Of a stretch of 64,000 nucleotides of DNA, positions 55,865-63,888 are shown one piece after another. The position numbers and the translations under genes are program-made. Positions within the stretch are counted from its first letter, which is position 1, and every line of letters starts with the position of its first letter. The notes below the pieces were generated by a model that did not search any database, was not told the origin of the DNA, and was given only the letters and a program-made list of their open reading frames with translations. The stretch is from JARICQ01 sp964527205 (lineage in GTDB: Bacteria; Bacillota; Clostridia; Tissierellales; Tissierellaceae), in assembly GCA_964527205.1 (NCBI GenBank), contig CAZGQG010000002.1, positions 31,715 through 95,714 on the forward strand. The letters run 5' to 3'.

Positions 55865-57655
55865 CTAATCCCAAGATATATCTTCTTGTTCTGCCAAGTG
55901 ACTGGCTGCTCTGTATCCAAATATCATTGCAGAGCCTAATGTAGCTCCTGCTCCCCAATAAGCTCCTTTACCTGGTGAAGCTATGCAGTTTCCTGCTCCA
56001 TATAAGCCTCTTACTGGCTCTCCGTCATATCCTATCATTTGAGCATCCTTATTTATAATTGGCCCTCCATTTGTATCCAAGGTGCCTGATGCTAATATAA
56101 AGGCATAGTAAGGTCCTTCCTTACTTAGAGGATAAATAGCTTCATTCTTTGTACCCTGTGGTGGCCATTCTATACCTGTTGGATTTGTAGGTGGGAAGGT
56201 AAAGAACTCTAGGTCATAATCTGCAGATCCTCTCCCAAAATCTTTGTCCACTCCATTTTCTGCAAATTTATTAAACCTTTCAAAGCTTGATATTAAGTTC
56301 TCCTTAAAGCTTTCATCTAGCTGGAAGTTTGCAGTTTCTTCTTTAAGTTCATCCAGTCTTTTCTGGATATTTAAACTCAGTTCATCTAAATCTTTTCCAA
56401 CTATTACATAAGGCATCTCCTCTGGCTTACCCGGCTGTAAAGGAGACATTCCCTGCCAATTTACAGCATTTCTCTCATCCATTACCATAAATAGAAGCTT
56501 ATTTGTCCATTCACCCTTTAGTGAATCCCATTGGAAATGGCTCTTTGCCCTATCATTATAATTTCTCTTTTCATTCATAACTCTCTTTCCATATTTATTA
56601 ACCTGGAAATTACTGTCTCCAGTTATATAAAATATACTACTTACTCCTCCAGGATTTTCTAAGTATTTTTCAAATAAACTTTGATTTCTATAGGCATTTT
56701 GCATATTTCCTAGTTTGATTCCAACTTCTTCTGCCATATTTACCAGGTCACCCTCATTATTCGGTGATGCACATCCACCATATTGAGGTCCGTACTGGAA
56801 TCTTCTCATAAGATCCTTATTGTGAGAGAATCCACCTGTAGCAAAGACTATACCTTTCCTAGCATAAATCTCTATTATTCCATCCTTTGATATAGCTCTG
56901 ACTCCCATTGCCTCTCCCTTGCTGTTTAAGATAATATTTGTAACCCTATGATTTAATCTTAGGTCTACATCATTATCCTTTAACCAACTATGTAAAAGTT
57001 GGATATAATCAAAACCATTTACCTTGGCAGCTTTTTCTGTCTTTGGTCTAAGAGTTCTTCCCCTTATCTCCTTGTTTTCCTCATAGGTATCCATGTAGTC
57101 TAACTGTGGTTTTTCTTTCCAGTTATAGTCCATTTCACTTTCTAAAACATCTAGGCCTTCTAGGAAATCTAAAAGCTCTGGACCTGTGTCGTAATAAGTT
57201 TCTATAAGTTCTAAATCTTCTTTTTCCAATCCATAGTTTTCCTTTTCAGCATCATATAGGTCTGGAAAAGAATATCTTGCCATATACTTGATACCATATT
57301 CCCTGTCATCCTCTATTCCCACTTGCTTTTGCTCTAAATTGTTAGGAATCCAGTATCTTCCTCCAGATCTAGCTGAGGTACCTCCCTCAACTTCACCCTT
57401 TTCTAGAACAATAGTTTCTAAGCCTTTATGCTTGCCAGTGATGGCTGCAGTAAGTCCTGCTGCACCTGATCCTACAACTATAAGATCTGTCTCTAATCTT
57501 TCTAGTTCCTCTAATTCTTCTAAGTTGATATCTTCCTTATTCTCATCTTCCATGAGGACAAACTCTTCCTTACCAGATCCACATACTGGACACTTCTCCG
57601 GTGGACTATCCCCCTTATGTATATGCTCACAAACTAAACAACGCCATTTTTTCAC
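55865..57655 (-). CDS. FAD-dependent oxidoreductase with N-terminal rubredoxin-like domain (fumarate reductase/flavocytochrome c family)
   Basis: The 596-residue protein begins with a rubredoxin-type iron site (C6, C9, C22, C25: WRCLVC and KCPVC). An acidic linker follows, then an FAD_binding_2 domain: IVVGSGAAGLTAAITGKHKG, GGTSARSGGRYWIP and a C-terminal YGAGNCIASPGKGAYWGAGATLGSAMI. It lacks the membrane or heme part of flavocytochrome c. Such cytosolic enzymes reduce enoates or 3-keto steroids, and the rubredoxin could feed electrons. The GTG start has only a weak AGAGAG site. The substrate is unknown. Confidence 0.87.
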   Translation of the reverse strand: MKKWRCLVCEHIHKGDSPPEKCPVCGSGKEEFVLMEDENKEDINLEELEELERLETDLIVVGSGAAGLTAAITGKHKGLETIVLEKGEVEGGTSARSGGRYWIPNNLEQKQVGIEDDREYGIKYMARYSFPDLYDAEKENYGLEKEDLELIETYYDTGPELLDFLEGLDVLESEMDYNWKEKPQLDYMDTYEENKEIRGRTLRPKTEKAAKVNGFDYIQLLHSWLKDNDVDLRLNHRVTNIILNSKGEAMGVRAISKDGIIEIYARKGIVFATGGFSHNKDLMRRFQYGPQYGGCASPNNEGDLVNMAEEVGIKLGNMQNAYRNQSLFEKYLENPGGVSSIFYITGDSNFQVNKYGKRVMNEKRNYNDRAKSHFQWDSLKGEWTNKLLFMVMDERNAVNWQGMSPLQPGKPEEMPYVIVGKDLDELSLNIQKRLDELKEETANFQLDESFKENLISSFERFNKFAENGVDKDFGRGSADYDLEFFTFPPTNPTGIEWPPQGTKNEAIYPLSKEGPYYAFILASGTLDTNGGPIINKDAQMIGYDGEPVRGLYGAGNCIASPGKGAYWGAGATLGSAMIFGYRAASHLAEQEDISWD

Positions 57656-57841
57656 AATATCTCTCTCTTTTTTATTTTTCCTCCAAACTCTTAAACAAGA
57701 CTGTAGTAAACTTGTCTAAAGCTTAGCTCAATACAATTCATATACCCTTTAAGTCTTTATTTATTCTATGAATATATAGACTTATGCATAGAACTCTTCT
57801 CAAGTATTACAAGTTTTTATCCTAAAAGATAAAATATACCC

Positions 57842-57870
57842 TTGACATATTTTAAAAACCCATGTATCAT
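57842..57870 (+). promoter_or_regulatory. SigA-type promoter of the T-box leader
   Basis: TTGACA (57842-57847), 17-base spacer, TATCAT (57865-57870). The expected transcript start near 57877 gives a leader of about 400 bases before the lyase gene. Confidence 0.82.
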
Positions 57871-57924
57871 ACCTATTAAGACAATTTTCACTTTGTCACT
57901 TTAATACTAATATGTGTTGATTGG

Positions 57925-58188
57925 GGAAAGTAGTAATAGTCTATACCCTTATAGGGAGCTACCGGCTAGTGGAAGGTAGTAGGGATGCTATTATGAAATA
58001 CAACCTAGGAGCTATTCATCTAGGACTAGTTTCATAGATGAGTCGGTAAACTGCACCCGTTACAGTGTATAGTGCTAGATTTCATCGGCACTTAATAAGG
58101 TCTATATTGTAAAATATAGATAAATTAAGGTGGTAACACGGCTATTAACCCGTCCTTTCTATTGCAGAAGGGATGGGTTATTTTTTTA
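57925..58188 (+). ncRNA. T-box leader with probable tyrosine (UAC) specifier
   Basis: This is a tRNA-sensing leader. The stem I apical motif GCTAGTGGAAGG is at 57965-57976. The specifier loop GAAATACAACC contains TAC at 57999-58001 on the descending strand of stem I. The base of stem I is closed by 57937-57943 with 58021-58028. The T-box sequence AAGGTGGTAACACGG at 58127-58141 pairs with the tRNA acceptor end, and the antiterminator competes with a terminator (AACCCGTCC...GGATGGGTT, T7) at 58146-58188. It should allow read-through when tRNA-Tyr is uncharged. The specifier was assigned by eye. Confidence 0.88.
58146..58188 (+). terminator. Regulated terminator of the T-box leader
   Basis: AACCCGTCCTTTCT and AGAAGGGATGGGTT form the terminator hairpin, followed by ATTTTTTT. 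The 5' arm overlaps the antiterminator. Confidence 0.9.
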
Positions 58189-58206
58189 TGAAAGGATTGA
58201 TTGAAT

Positions 58207-58284
58207 ATGGATTATGACTATTATTATAAATTTAAGAAAAGAAAAATAAATCTAATAAAAAATGGAGGAATTACTTATGTCTGA
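58207..58284 (+). CDS. Short Tyr-rich reading frame, possible leader peptide
   Basis: The 25-codon frame starts MDYDYYYKFKKRK: four of the first seven codons are Tyr (TAT), with a fifth near the end. It lies after the T-box terminator and its TGA overlaps the lyase start by 8 bases, so it could couple translation to Tyr supply. An AAAGGA lies about 10 bases upstream. The AT-rich sequence makes chance possible. Confidence 0.35.
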   Translation: MDYDYYYKFKKRKINLIKNGGITYV

Positions 58285-59725
58285 GATAAAATTTTTTAAT
58301 GGAGAACAAATACCCCTGGAAATGCATAAGGTTCAAATAGTACAAAAAATTAACCTATTAGCCATAGAAGAAAGATTAAAGGCTATAAATGAAGCTGGAA
58401 ATAATACCTTCCTTCTTCATAATAGGGATGTGTTTTTAGATATGTTAACAGATAGTGGAGTAAATGCTATGAGTGATAGACAACAGGCTGCAATGATGTT
58501 AGCTGATGACAGCTATGCTGGAAGTGAAACTTTCACCAGACTCCATGGTAAATTAAAAGAGATATTTAATATGGAATTTTTTCTACCTACCCATCAGGGA
58601 AGGGCTTGTGAAAATGTTATTTCCAAGGCATTTATAGAACCTGATTCTATAATTCCCATGAACTTTCACTTCACTACTTCAAAAGCCCATATAGAAGTTA
58701 ATGGAGGATCCGTGGTGGAATTAATCACAGATGCTGGCCTAGAAGTTACAAGTGATAATCCTTTTAAGGGCAATATAGATATAGGGAAGTTAAAGGACCT
58801 AATCAGAAAAAATCCTAGGGAAAAGATAGCCTATGTTCGTATGGAGGCTGGTACAAATCTCATTGGTGGCCAACCCTTTTCTTTAGAAAACCTTAAGGAT
58901 GTAAGAAAAATATGTAGTGAAAATAATTTATTGCTTGTTTTAGATGCCAGTCTACTTGCAGACAATCTATACTTCATTAAGAAAAGAGAAAAATCATGTA
59001 AAGATATGTCCATAAGAGATATAACTCTTGAGATAGCTTCCCAGTGTGATATTATCTACTTTTCTGGTCGTAAACTTGGTTCTGCTAGAGGAGGAGGCAT
59101 ATGTACTAATAATAAAGAACTATACTCCCAAATGAGAGAACTAATTACTCTCTATGAAGGTTTTTTAACCTATGGTGGCATGTCTGTAAGGGAAATGGAA
59201 GCCCTGGCTGTGGGTCTTGAAGAAACTATGGATGAAAATATAATCAATCAAGGTCCTGAGTTTATTTCTTTTATGACAGATCAGCTCATTAAAAATGATG
59301 TTCCTGTAGTTACACCAGCGGGAGGACTGGGCTGTCATATAAATGCAAAAGACTTTGTAGGTCATATCCCTCAAGAAGAATATCCAGCGGGTGCCCTTGC
59401 TTCTGCTTTCTATATTGCCAGTGGTATTCGAGGTATGGAAAGAGGCACTATGTCAGAACAAAGAAATCCAGATGGCAGTGAGGTCCTATCTAGTATGGAA
59501 TTATTGCGCTTGGCTATGCCTAGAAGGGTATACACCATGTCCCAAATAAAATACGCCATAGACAGGATAGTTTGGCTCCATAAGAATAGAGATTTAATAG
59601 GGGGTTTAAGATTCGTAGAAGAGCCTAAGACCATGCGTTTCTTCTTTGGTAGATTAGAAGCAGTTTCCAATTGGCAGGAAAAACTAGTAGCGCAATTTAA
59701 AAAAGATTTTCCTGATAGCTTGTAA
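58277..59725 (+). CDS. Beta-eliminating lyase family protein (tryptophanase/tyrosine phenol-lyase relative)
   Basis: This 482-residue PLP fold-type I enzyme of the TnaA/Tpl family has LTDSGVNAMSDRQ, YAGSETF, PTHQGRACEN, SGRKLGSARGGG with K266 as Schiff-base Lys, TYGGMSVREMEALAVGL and SMELLRLAMPRRVYT. D223 is in the PLP-nitrogen position, but the following Arg of Tpl/TnaA (DATR) is replaced by Leu (DASL), so the catalytic cycle or substrate may differ. The start at 58277 is set by GGAGG at 58264-58268; an ATG at 58262 overlaps that site. It is controlled by the T-box upstream. Tyrosine is the suggested amino acid; the reaction is unproven. Confidence 0.82.
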   Translation: MSEIKFFNGEQIPLEMHKVQIVQKINLLAIEERLKAINEAGNNTFLLHNRDVFLDMLTDSGVNAMSDRQQAAMMLADDSYAGSETFTRLHGKLKEIFNMEFFLPTHQGRACENVISKAFIEPDSIIPMNFHFTTSKAHIEVNGGSVVELITDAGLEVTSDNPFKGNIDIGKLKDLIRKNPREKIAYVRMEAGTNLIGGQPFSLENLKDVRKICSENNLLLVLDASLLADNLYFIKKREKSCKDMSIRDITLEIASQCDIIYFSGRKLGSARGGGICTNNKELYSQMRELITLYEGFLTYGGMSVREMEALAVGLEETMDENIINQGPEFISFMTDQLIKNDVPVVTPAGGLGCHINAKDFVGHIPQEEYPAGALASAFYIASGIRGMERGTMSEQRNPDGSEVLSSMELLRLAMPRRVYTMSQIKYAIDRIVWLHKNRDLIGGLRFVEEPKTMRFFFGRLEAVSNWQEKLVAQFKKDFPDSL

Positions 59726-59761
59726 ACTATAAGCCTTATAATTTAGCTTGTAAAAATATAA

Positions 59762-59797
59762 GAAGCTATACTCTTAAAAGGAATAGAGTATAGCTTT
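59762..59797. terminator. Bidirectional terminator between the lyase and BASS transporter genes
   Basis: AAGCTATACTCT / AGAGTATAGCTT has a 10-base loop between convergent genes, with T-rich flanks. Confidence 0.88.
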
Positions 59798-59799
59798 CT

Positions 59800-60771
59800 T
59801 TAAATTTCATGCTTTAAGCCCAGTAGCTTATCTGCTCTTTTCAAATAAATTGCAGCGCCTTGAATCTGTATTACAAATCCAACTGCGACAATTAGTGCAA
59901 CCTCTGAGCCTGCTTCTGAAAATATGGATAGGGCTATAGCCAGGGCTATGGAAAGATTTCTCATAACCGTTCCATACACAAGGGCTATGCCATCCTCTCT
60001 ATTAAATAGGAGCTTGGCTATTAGGGTTACAAGTATAAATCCAAAAGCATAGGCTGCTGAGAGTACCAATATAATCCTAACTAATAATATTGGATTGGAA
60101 ACTATTACCTTGGCTCTCATAGCTGTTGATATAAACACTATACTTACCAGGGACAGGGTGGATACTAGAGGAATTCTTGGTTTGAATTTCCTATTATACT
60201 CCTCCATGCCAAATTTTCTTACTAATAATTTTTGGCTTAGATATCCTAGGATCATTGGTATAAATACAACTTTTATAATTTCAACAATAATACCACTAAA
60301 GGGTATGTCAACACTTTCTCCCATAAATACCCCTAGATAAAATGGAGTAAGGGCAGCACCTAATATAAGGCCTACCACCATCATTTTAATTGCTTCTGGC
60401 ACATTGCCCTTGGCAAAGCCAGTCCAGGAAATAGTCATTCCTGATGTAGGTAGTAAGGCCATGAGGAGTATTCCGATCATAAGATACTGATTATCGGAAA
60501 AAAATACTTTTCCAATAAAATAGCCTACTAGAGGAAAAACTATAAAATTAATTAACTGGGAAGTTAAAAGCAACTTATTATTTCCCTTGTTCAAAAGATC
60601 TCCATATCTGAGTACAATCATCATTGGATAAACCATAAAAAAAACTATAAAGGGTGTAAGCTGCTTTAAATAACTTACATCAAAATAATTACCATAAATA
60701 ATTGCAAGCAACATAGTCAACGGCAAATAATAGACTAATCTCTTTTGTATATGTTGTAAAACTTTAAACAT
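59800..60771 (-). CDS. Bile acid:sodium symporter (BASS)/arsenic-resistance-type membrane transporter
   Basis: The 323-residue protein has about ten hydrophobic helices and matches the BASS/Acr3-type fold: LLPTSGMTISWTGFAKGNVPEAIKM in the first discontinuous-helix region and ALVYGTVMRNLSIALAIAL in the second. The Cys of Acr3 arsenite exporters is absent from the first block, so arsenite transport is doubtful; an organic or sulfur anion is possible. GGGGG lies before the ATG. A strong promoter with a CsoR/CstR-type palindrome over its start lies directly upstream, implying induction by a metal or reactive sulfur species. Confidence 0.82.
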   Translation of the reverse strand: MFKVLQHIQKRLVYYLPLTMLLAIIYGNYFDVSYLKQLTPFIVFFMVYPMMIVLRYGDLLNKGNNKLLLTSQLINFIVFPLVGYFIGKVFFSDNQYLMIGILLMALLPTSGMTISWTGFAKGNVPEAIKMMVVGLILGAALTPFYLGVFMGESVDIPFSGIIVEIIKVVFIPMILGYLSQKLLVRKFGMEEYNRKFKPRIPLVSTLSLVSIVFISTAMRAKVIVSNPILLVRIILVLSAAYAFGFILVTLIAKLLFNREDGIALVYGTVMRNLSIALAIALSIFSEAGSEVALIVAVGFVIQIQGAAIYLKRADKLLGLKHEI

Positions 60772-60796
60772 TTCTTAACCCCCATGAACTTAATTT

Positions 60797-60813
60797 ATAC
60801 CCCGTAGGGGTAT
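60797..60813. promoter_or_regulatory. CsoR/CstR/RcnR-type operator
   Basis: ATACCCC-GTA-GGGGTAT is a perfect 7-3-7 inverted repeat with the GC-rich core typical of operators of the CsoR repressor family. It lies 26 bases before the transporter ATG, just after the expected transcript start. No csoR-type gene is in the window. Confidence 0.75.
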
Positions 60814-60824
60814 GTTCTAGTATT

Positions 60825-60853
60825 ATGTTACCACCATAATATAAACTTGTCAA
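60825..60853 (-). promoter_or_regulatory. Promoter of the BASS-type transporter
   Basis: On the minus strand: TTGACA (60853-60848), 17-base spacer, TAACAT (60830-60825). The predicted start near 60818 abuts the palindrome at 60797-60813. Confidence 0.7.
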
Positions 60854-60931
60854 GTCCTAGCTAGAGGGAAGAAAACACATTCTATATACATATAAGTATA
60901 ATATCTTCAACCTCTTCAATAGTAGGCATAA

Positions 60932-60958
60932 GAAAACCCCTTCTAAAGGGGTTTTTGT
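60932..60958 (-). terminator. Terminator of the double hexapeptide-repeat gene
   Basis: AAAACCCCTT / AAGGGGTTTTT has a 3-base loop, 13 bases beyond the stop on the minus strand. Confidence 0.88.
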
Positions 60959-60970
60959 CATAATAATATA

Positions 60971-61942
60971 TTATCTTCCTGCCCAGCTAGGTCTTTGTAA
61001 AAGCTCCTCATTTTTTCCTATTTGCTTTCCAGGAAATCCTTCTATAATACTATTTTCTTCAAATTCATCTCTTTGCTTTACCAGGGTTCCAGCTTTAACC
61101 AGGCTGTTTTCCCCCACTGTACTATAATCACAAACTATTGCACCCGCCTCAACTACACAGTCTCTACCGATAACTGTTCCGTGAATCATAGAGTTAGGTC
61201 CAATACTTACATTGTCATGGATAATTAATTCATTGTCTGGTAATAAATGAAGTACTGTATTTTCAAGTATAGTAACATTGTCTCCTATCTTTATAGGACC
61301 ATGGGAATTTCCAATTATCCTGACTCCTGAAGCTATATAGGAATTAGCCCCTATTACCACATCTCCAGTAATTTCTGCTAGACTATCAATATATGTAGAA
61401 TCATCTACCTTAGGTAGTTTTCCATTAAATTCATATAGGTTGCTCATAGTAGTTTCTCCTCTCTCAAACTCAAGTATATTTTCTACAAGTTCCTCAAGTG
61501 AAATATCATTACCTCTCATTCTTTTAATCATTGCCTTGTCTTCTTCAGTTACACTTCTAATAATCCTGGCTGGTCTTCCAACTGCCACTGAACCTGAGGG
61601 GATTACCATGCCTTCTGGCACAATGGTTCCTTCACCAAATATGCACATGTCTCCAATTTTTGAACCTGGAAGGAACATTGTATTATTTCCTATTTCACAT
61701 AAGTCTCCAATCTCTGCCCCAATGGTAACAGTCTTGTGTCCAAAGACAGTTTTACTTCCTATCTTTACTGGATATTCCCCTGTACCTATAATCACTGAGT
61801 TTTCTAGAAGCCAAGTTGTATTGCCTATGCTTACAGAATCATCCTCCGACCTCACAATGCTGCCCTGGGCAATATAGGCATTGTCTCCTAGCCTTACCCT
61901 GCCAATAACTTTTGCAGAATCATCAATTCTTATATTATCCAT
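60971..61942 (-). CDS. Tandem (fused) gamma-carbonic-anhydrase-like left-handed beta-helix protein
   Basis: The 323-residue protein consists of two consecutive LbH units, residues 1-165 and 166-323. Each is about the size of one gamma-carbonic anhydrase/YrdA-type protein, and each starts with a similar strand (DDSAKVIGRVRLGDNAYIAQGSIVR and DDSTYIDSLAEITGDVVIGANSYIASGV). Candidate zinc His: FGHKTVTIG in the first half; LHLLP, IIHDNVSIG and MIHGTVIG in the second. M166 is preceded by a good internal ribosome binding site (GAGAGAGGAG). AAGGAGG precedes the first ATG. Carbonic anhydrase, acyltransferase or scaffold function cannot be decided. Confidence 0.83.
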   Translation of the reverse strand: MDNIRIDDSAKVIGRVRLGDNAYIAQGSIVRSEDDSVSIGNTTWLLENSVIIGTGEYPVKIGSKTVFGHKTVTIGAEIGDLCEIGNNTMFLPGSKIGDMCIFGEGTIVPEGMVIPSGSVAVGRPARIIRSVTEEDKAMIKRMRGNDISLEELVENILEFERGETTMSNLYEFNGKLPKVDDSTYIDSLAEITGDVVIGANSYIASGVRIIGNSHGPIKIGDNVTILENTVLHLLPDNELIIHDNVSIGPNSMIHGTVIGRDCVVEAGAIVCDYSTVGENSLVKAGTLVKQRDEFEENSIIEGFPGKQIGKNEELLQRPSWAGR

Positions 61943-61979
61943 TTTAGCCTCCTTAAATTCAAATAATTCTATTTTACTC

Positions 61980-62258
61980 CTATCCCATTAGAACATCAGA
62001 GTATTCTGGTTTTTCATCAAATTCTTTTTTTGCAAAGGGACATAGGGGCATTATCTTTACCTTGTTCTTCCTTGCCTGCTCAACTAGTTCAGCAACTAAT
62101 TTTCCTCCTATTCCCAGTCCAGCATAATCATCTTCCACAAAGGTATGGTCTATTATCCAAAATGTAGAGGATCTTGAAAAGCTACTCTCTCCTATTACTG
62201 AAGTCCCATCATAGGCTGCTGTTCTGTTATTATCATCTTCAAATACAATCTTTATCAT
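61980..62258 (-). CDS. Small GNAT family N-acetyltransferase (YjdJ/NATD1-like)
   Basis: The 92-residue protein is the minimal acetyltransferase type: beta-strands, DHTFVEDDYAGLGIGGKLVAELVEQARKN with the acetyl-CoA pyrophosphate loop (GxGIGG), and MPLCPFAKKEFDEKPEY with the Cys/Pro block typical of the family. The acceptor is unknown. It lies 37 bases upstream of the LbH gene in the same direction and may be co-transcribed. Confidence 0.87.
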   Translation of the reverse strand: MIKIVFEDDNNRTAAYDGTSVIGESSFSRSSTFWIIDHTFVEDDYAGLGIGGKLVAELVEQARKNKVKIMPLCPFAKKEFDEKPEYSDVLMG

Positions 62259-62495
62259 AGTATCCCTGCTTTCTTATTAGTATTTTGGAATTAATATTTT
62301 AAATAATATCTATCATGATTATATCATATTTTTCTAAACAATCTAATAATTTAGCTTACAAAATAAATCTTAGCAAAAAAGTCTAAATCCTAAGGTTAAA
62401 ATAAGATATATAGATTAGTACTTATTTAAAGCTGCTAATCTTTTTCTATATAACAAAGCTCTATGCTGTCATACATTCTTTCTTTTTTTATATTA

Positions 62496-63008
62496 TCAAT
62501 CCCCACTTATCTCTCCTTTTACTACTCTTGTATTAGCAATTTTATCATGGAATGATATTCTTTCCTTATTTAAGAATATATAAATCAATAGAAAAGGAAA
62601 GAATGCCAGTGTAAAGTATTTTATTCCAGTTCTAATCATCATTTGACCTAGCTTAAGGGGCTTATCTTTTGTAGATACTATTTTAAGCCCCATAATCCTC
62701 ATTCCTATGTCAGCCCCCATTAGACTAATACCTATGATTTCTATAAAAATTATATTTATTAAAGCAGGTAATATTATATAGATTACTTGGAGAAATTCTG
62801 AGGGCCTAACGATTAAATCTAAAAATACTGTAGGCAAGAATATCAAGTATTTTAAAAGCCAAAATATTAACCAGCCTGAAGCTGGATCATTTCCCAATAT
62901 GAAATAATCTGGAAATACCAGTAGACTAATTCCTCCAAGAAACAAGGTTGATGGAAGAAAGATTATTAGTTTATTTAATATATGTGCTACTATTCTCTTC
63001 CCTATCAT
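62496..63008 (-). CDS. RDD family membrane protein
   Basis: The 170-residue protein has an N-terminal GKRIVAHILNKLIIFLPSTLFL segment (R..A...D-type start of RDD proteins with Asn in place of Asp), three or four transmembrane helices and the downstream IGMRIMGLKIVSTKDKPL stretch typical of RDD domains. AAAAGGAG precedes the ATG. The family is poorly characterised (some are ion antiporters). Confidence 0.8.
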   Translation of the reverse strand: MIGKRIVAHILNKLIIFLPSTLFLGGISLLVFPDYFILGNDPASGWLIFWLLKYLIFLPTVFLDLIVRPSEFLQVIYIILPALINIIFIEIIGISLMGADIGMRIMGLKIVSTKDKPLKLGQMMIRTGIKYFTLAFFPFLLIYIFLNKERISFHDKIANTRVVKGEISGD

Positions 63009-63099
63009 TTTAATCTGCTCCTTTTGATTTATATAATACCCAAATTTCTTCTAATCAAAAGTGATTTGTAGATTTGTGTTTAAGAAGTATTAGATAAGC

Positions 63100-63888
63100 T
63101 TATATAGAACTATTTAAGCGAGTAGATCTTTTTGGAGAGATTACAGGTATATTGTCCCTATCAATAGATACATCTCCTATTACTCCATATACATCCTCCA
63201 ACATCTGTTTTGTTATAACCTCACTAGGTCTTCCAGAGCTATAATATGATCCATCATCATTTATAACTACTATATAATCTGCATATCTGGCAGCAAGATT
63301 TATATCGTGAAGAATAACTATTAAATCTACTCCCCTATCTAAAACTATGGTTTTCAACAAGTCACATAGCTCTAGTTGTTTCTGTAAGTCCAAGGAGTTG
63401 GTAGGTTCATCTAAGATTATTAACTTTGGCTCTCTTACAAGGGTTTGAGCTATAAAGACAAGCTTTTTTTGCCCTCCACTTAATTCACTAAAATTTCTAG
63501 AAATTAGATCCTCTATAGCCAGAGCTTCTAAGGTTTCAATAACAATATTTAAGTCTTCATCTGAAACCTTTCTACCTAGATCTGGCAATCTTCCTAGGAG
63601 GACCATTTCAAGAACTGTTAGGCTAGATGTATTAATATCCATTTGTGGAAGATATGACATAATTTTAATTTTTTCCCTTAAAGGCATTTTGCTTATATTT
63701 TCATTGTTATATAGTATTTCTCCCTGGTAATCCAAAAGTCCAAAGATAGATTTAACAAGTGTTGATTTCCCTGCTCCGTTAGGTCCCAATATAACATTGA
63801 AACCCTGAGAAAAATCTACACTTAAATTTTCAAATACTGGCTCCGAGCTTTTTTTATATGAAAATTTTAAATTTTTTAATTTAAGCAT
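63100..63888 (-). CDS. Iron/siderophore/cobalamin-type ABC transporter ATP-binding protein
   Basis: This 262-residue FecE/BtuD-type ATPase energises uptake of iron chelates, heme or cobamides. Walker A GPNGAGKST is at residues 35-43, the Q-loop YLPQMD near 78, signature LSGGQ near 136 and Walker B LIILDEPT near 156, followed by the H-loop ILHD. Its ATG overlaps the stop of the upstream permease (TAATG). The substrate is not decided because the binding protein lies outside the window; a cobamide link with the cob operon is possible but speculative. Confidence 0.9.
   Translation of the reverse strand: MLKLKNLKFSYKKSSEPVFENLSVDFSQGFNVILGPNGAGKSTLVKSIFGLLDYQGEILYNNENISKMPLREKIKIMSYLPQMDINTSSLTVLEMVLLGRLPDLGRKVSDEDLNIVIETLEALAIEDLISRNFSELSGGQKKLVFIAQTLVREPKLIILDEPTNSLDLQKQLELCDLLKTIVLDRGVDLIVILHDINLAARYADYIVVINDDGSYYSSGRPSEVITKQMLEDVYGVIGDVSIDRDNIPVISPKRSTRLNSSI

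Noticed and set aside
57288..57719. A 143-codon plus-strand frame opposite the rubredoxin-FAD reductase gene.
   Set aside because: It is antisense to a strongly supported coding region and has a low-complexity Ser-rich translation.
62411..62444. A hairpin (AGATTAG/CTAATCT) with a T run on the plus strand.
   Set aside because: No plus-strand gene precedes it, and on the minus strand the T run is missing, so I do not call it a terminator.
63100..63145. The C-terminus of the ABC ATPase reads RSTRLNSS, a peptide known from translated Illumina TruSeq adapter contamination.
   Set aside because: The underlying codons (AGA TCT ACT CGC TTA AAT AGT TCT) do not match the adapter bases and have the local AT-rich codon use, so the match is coincidental.
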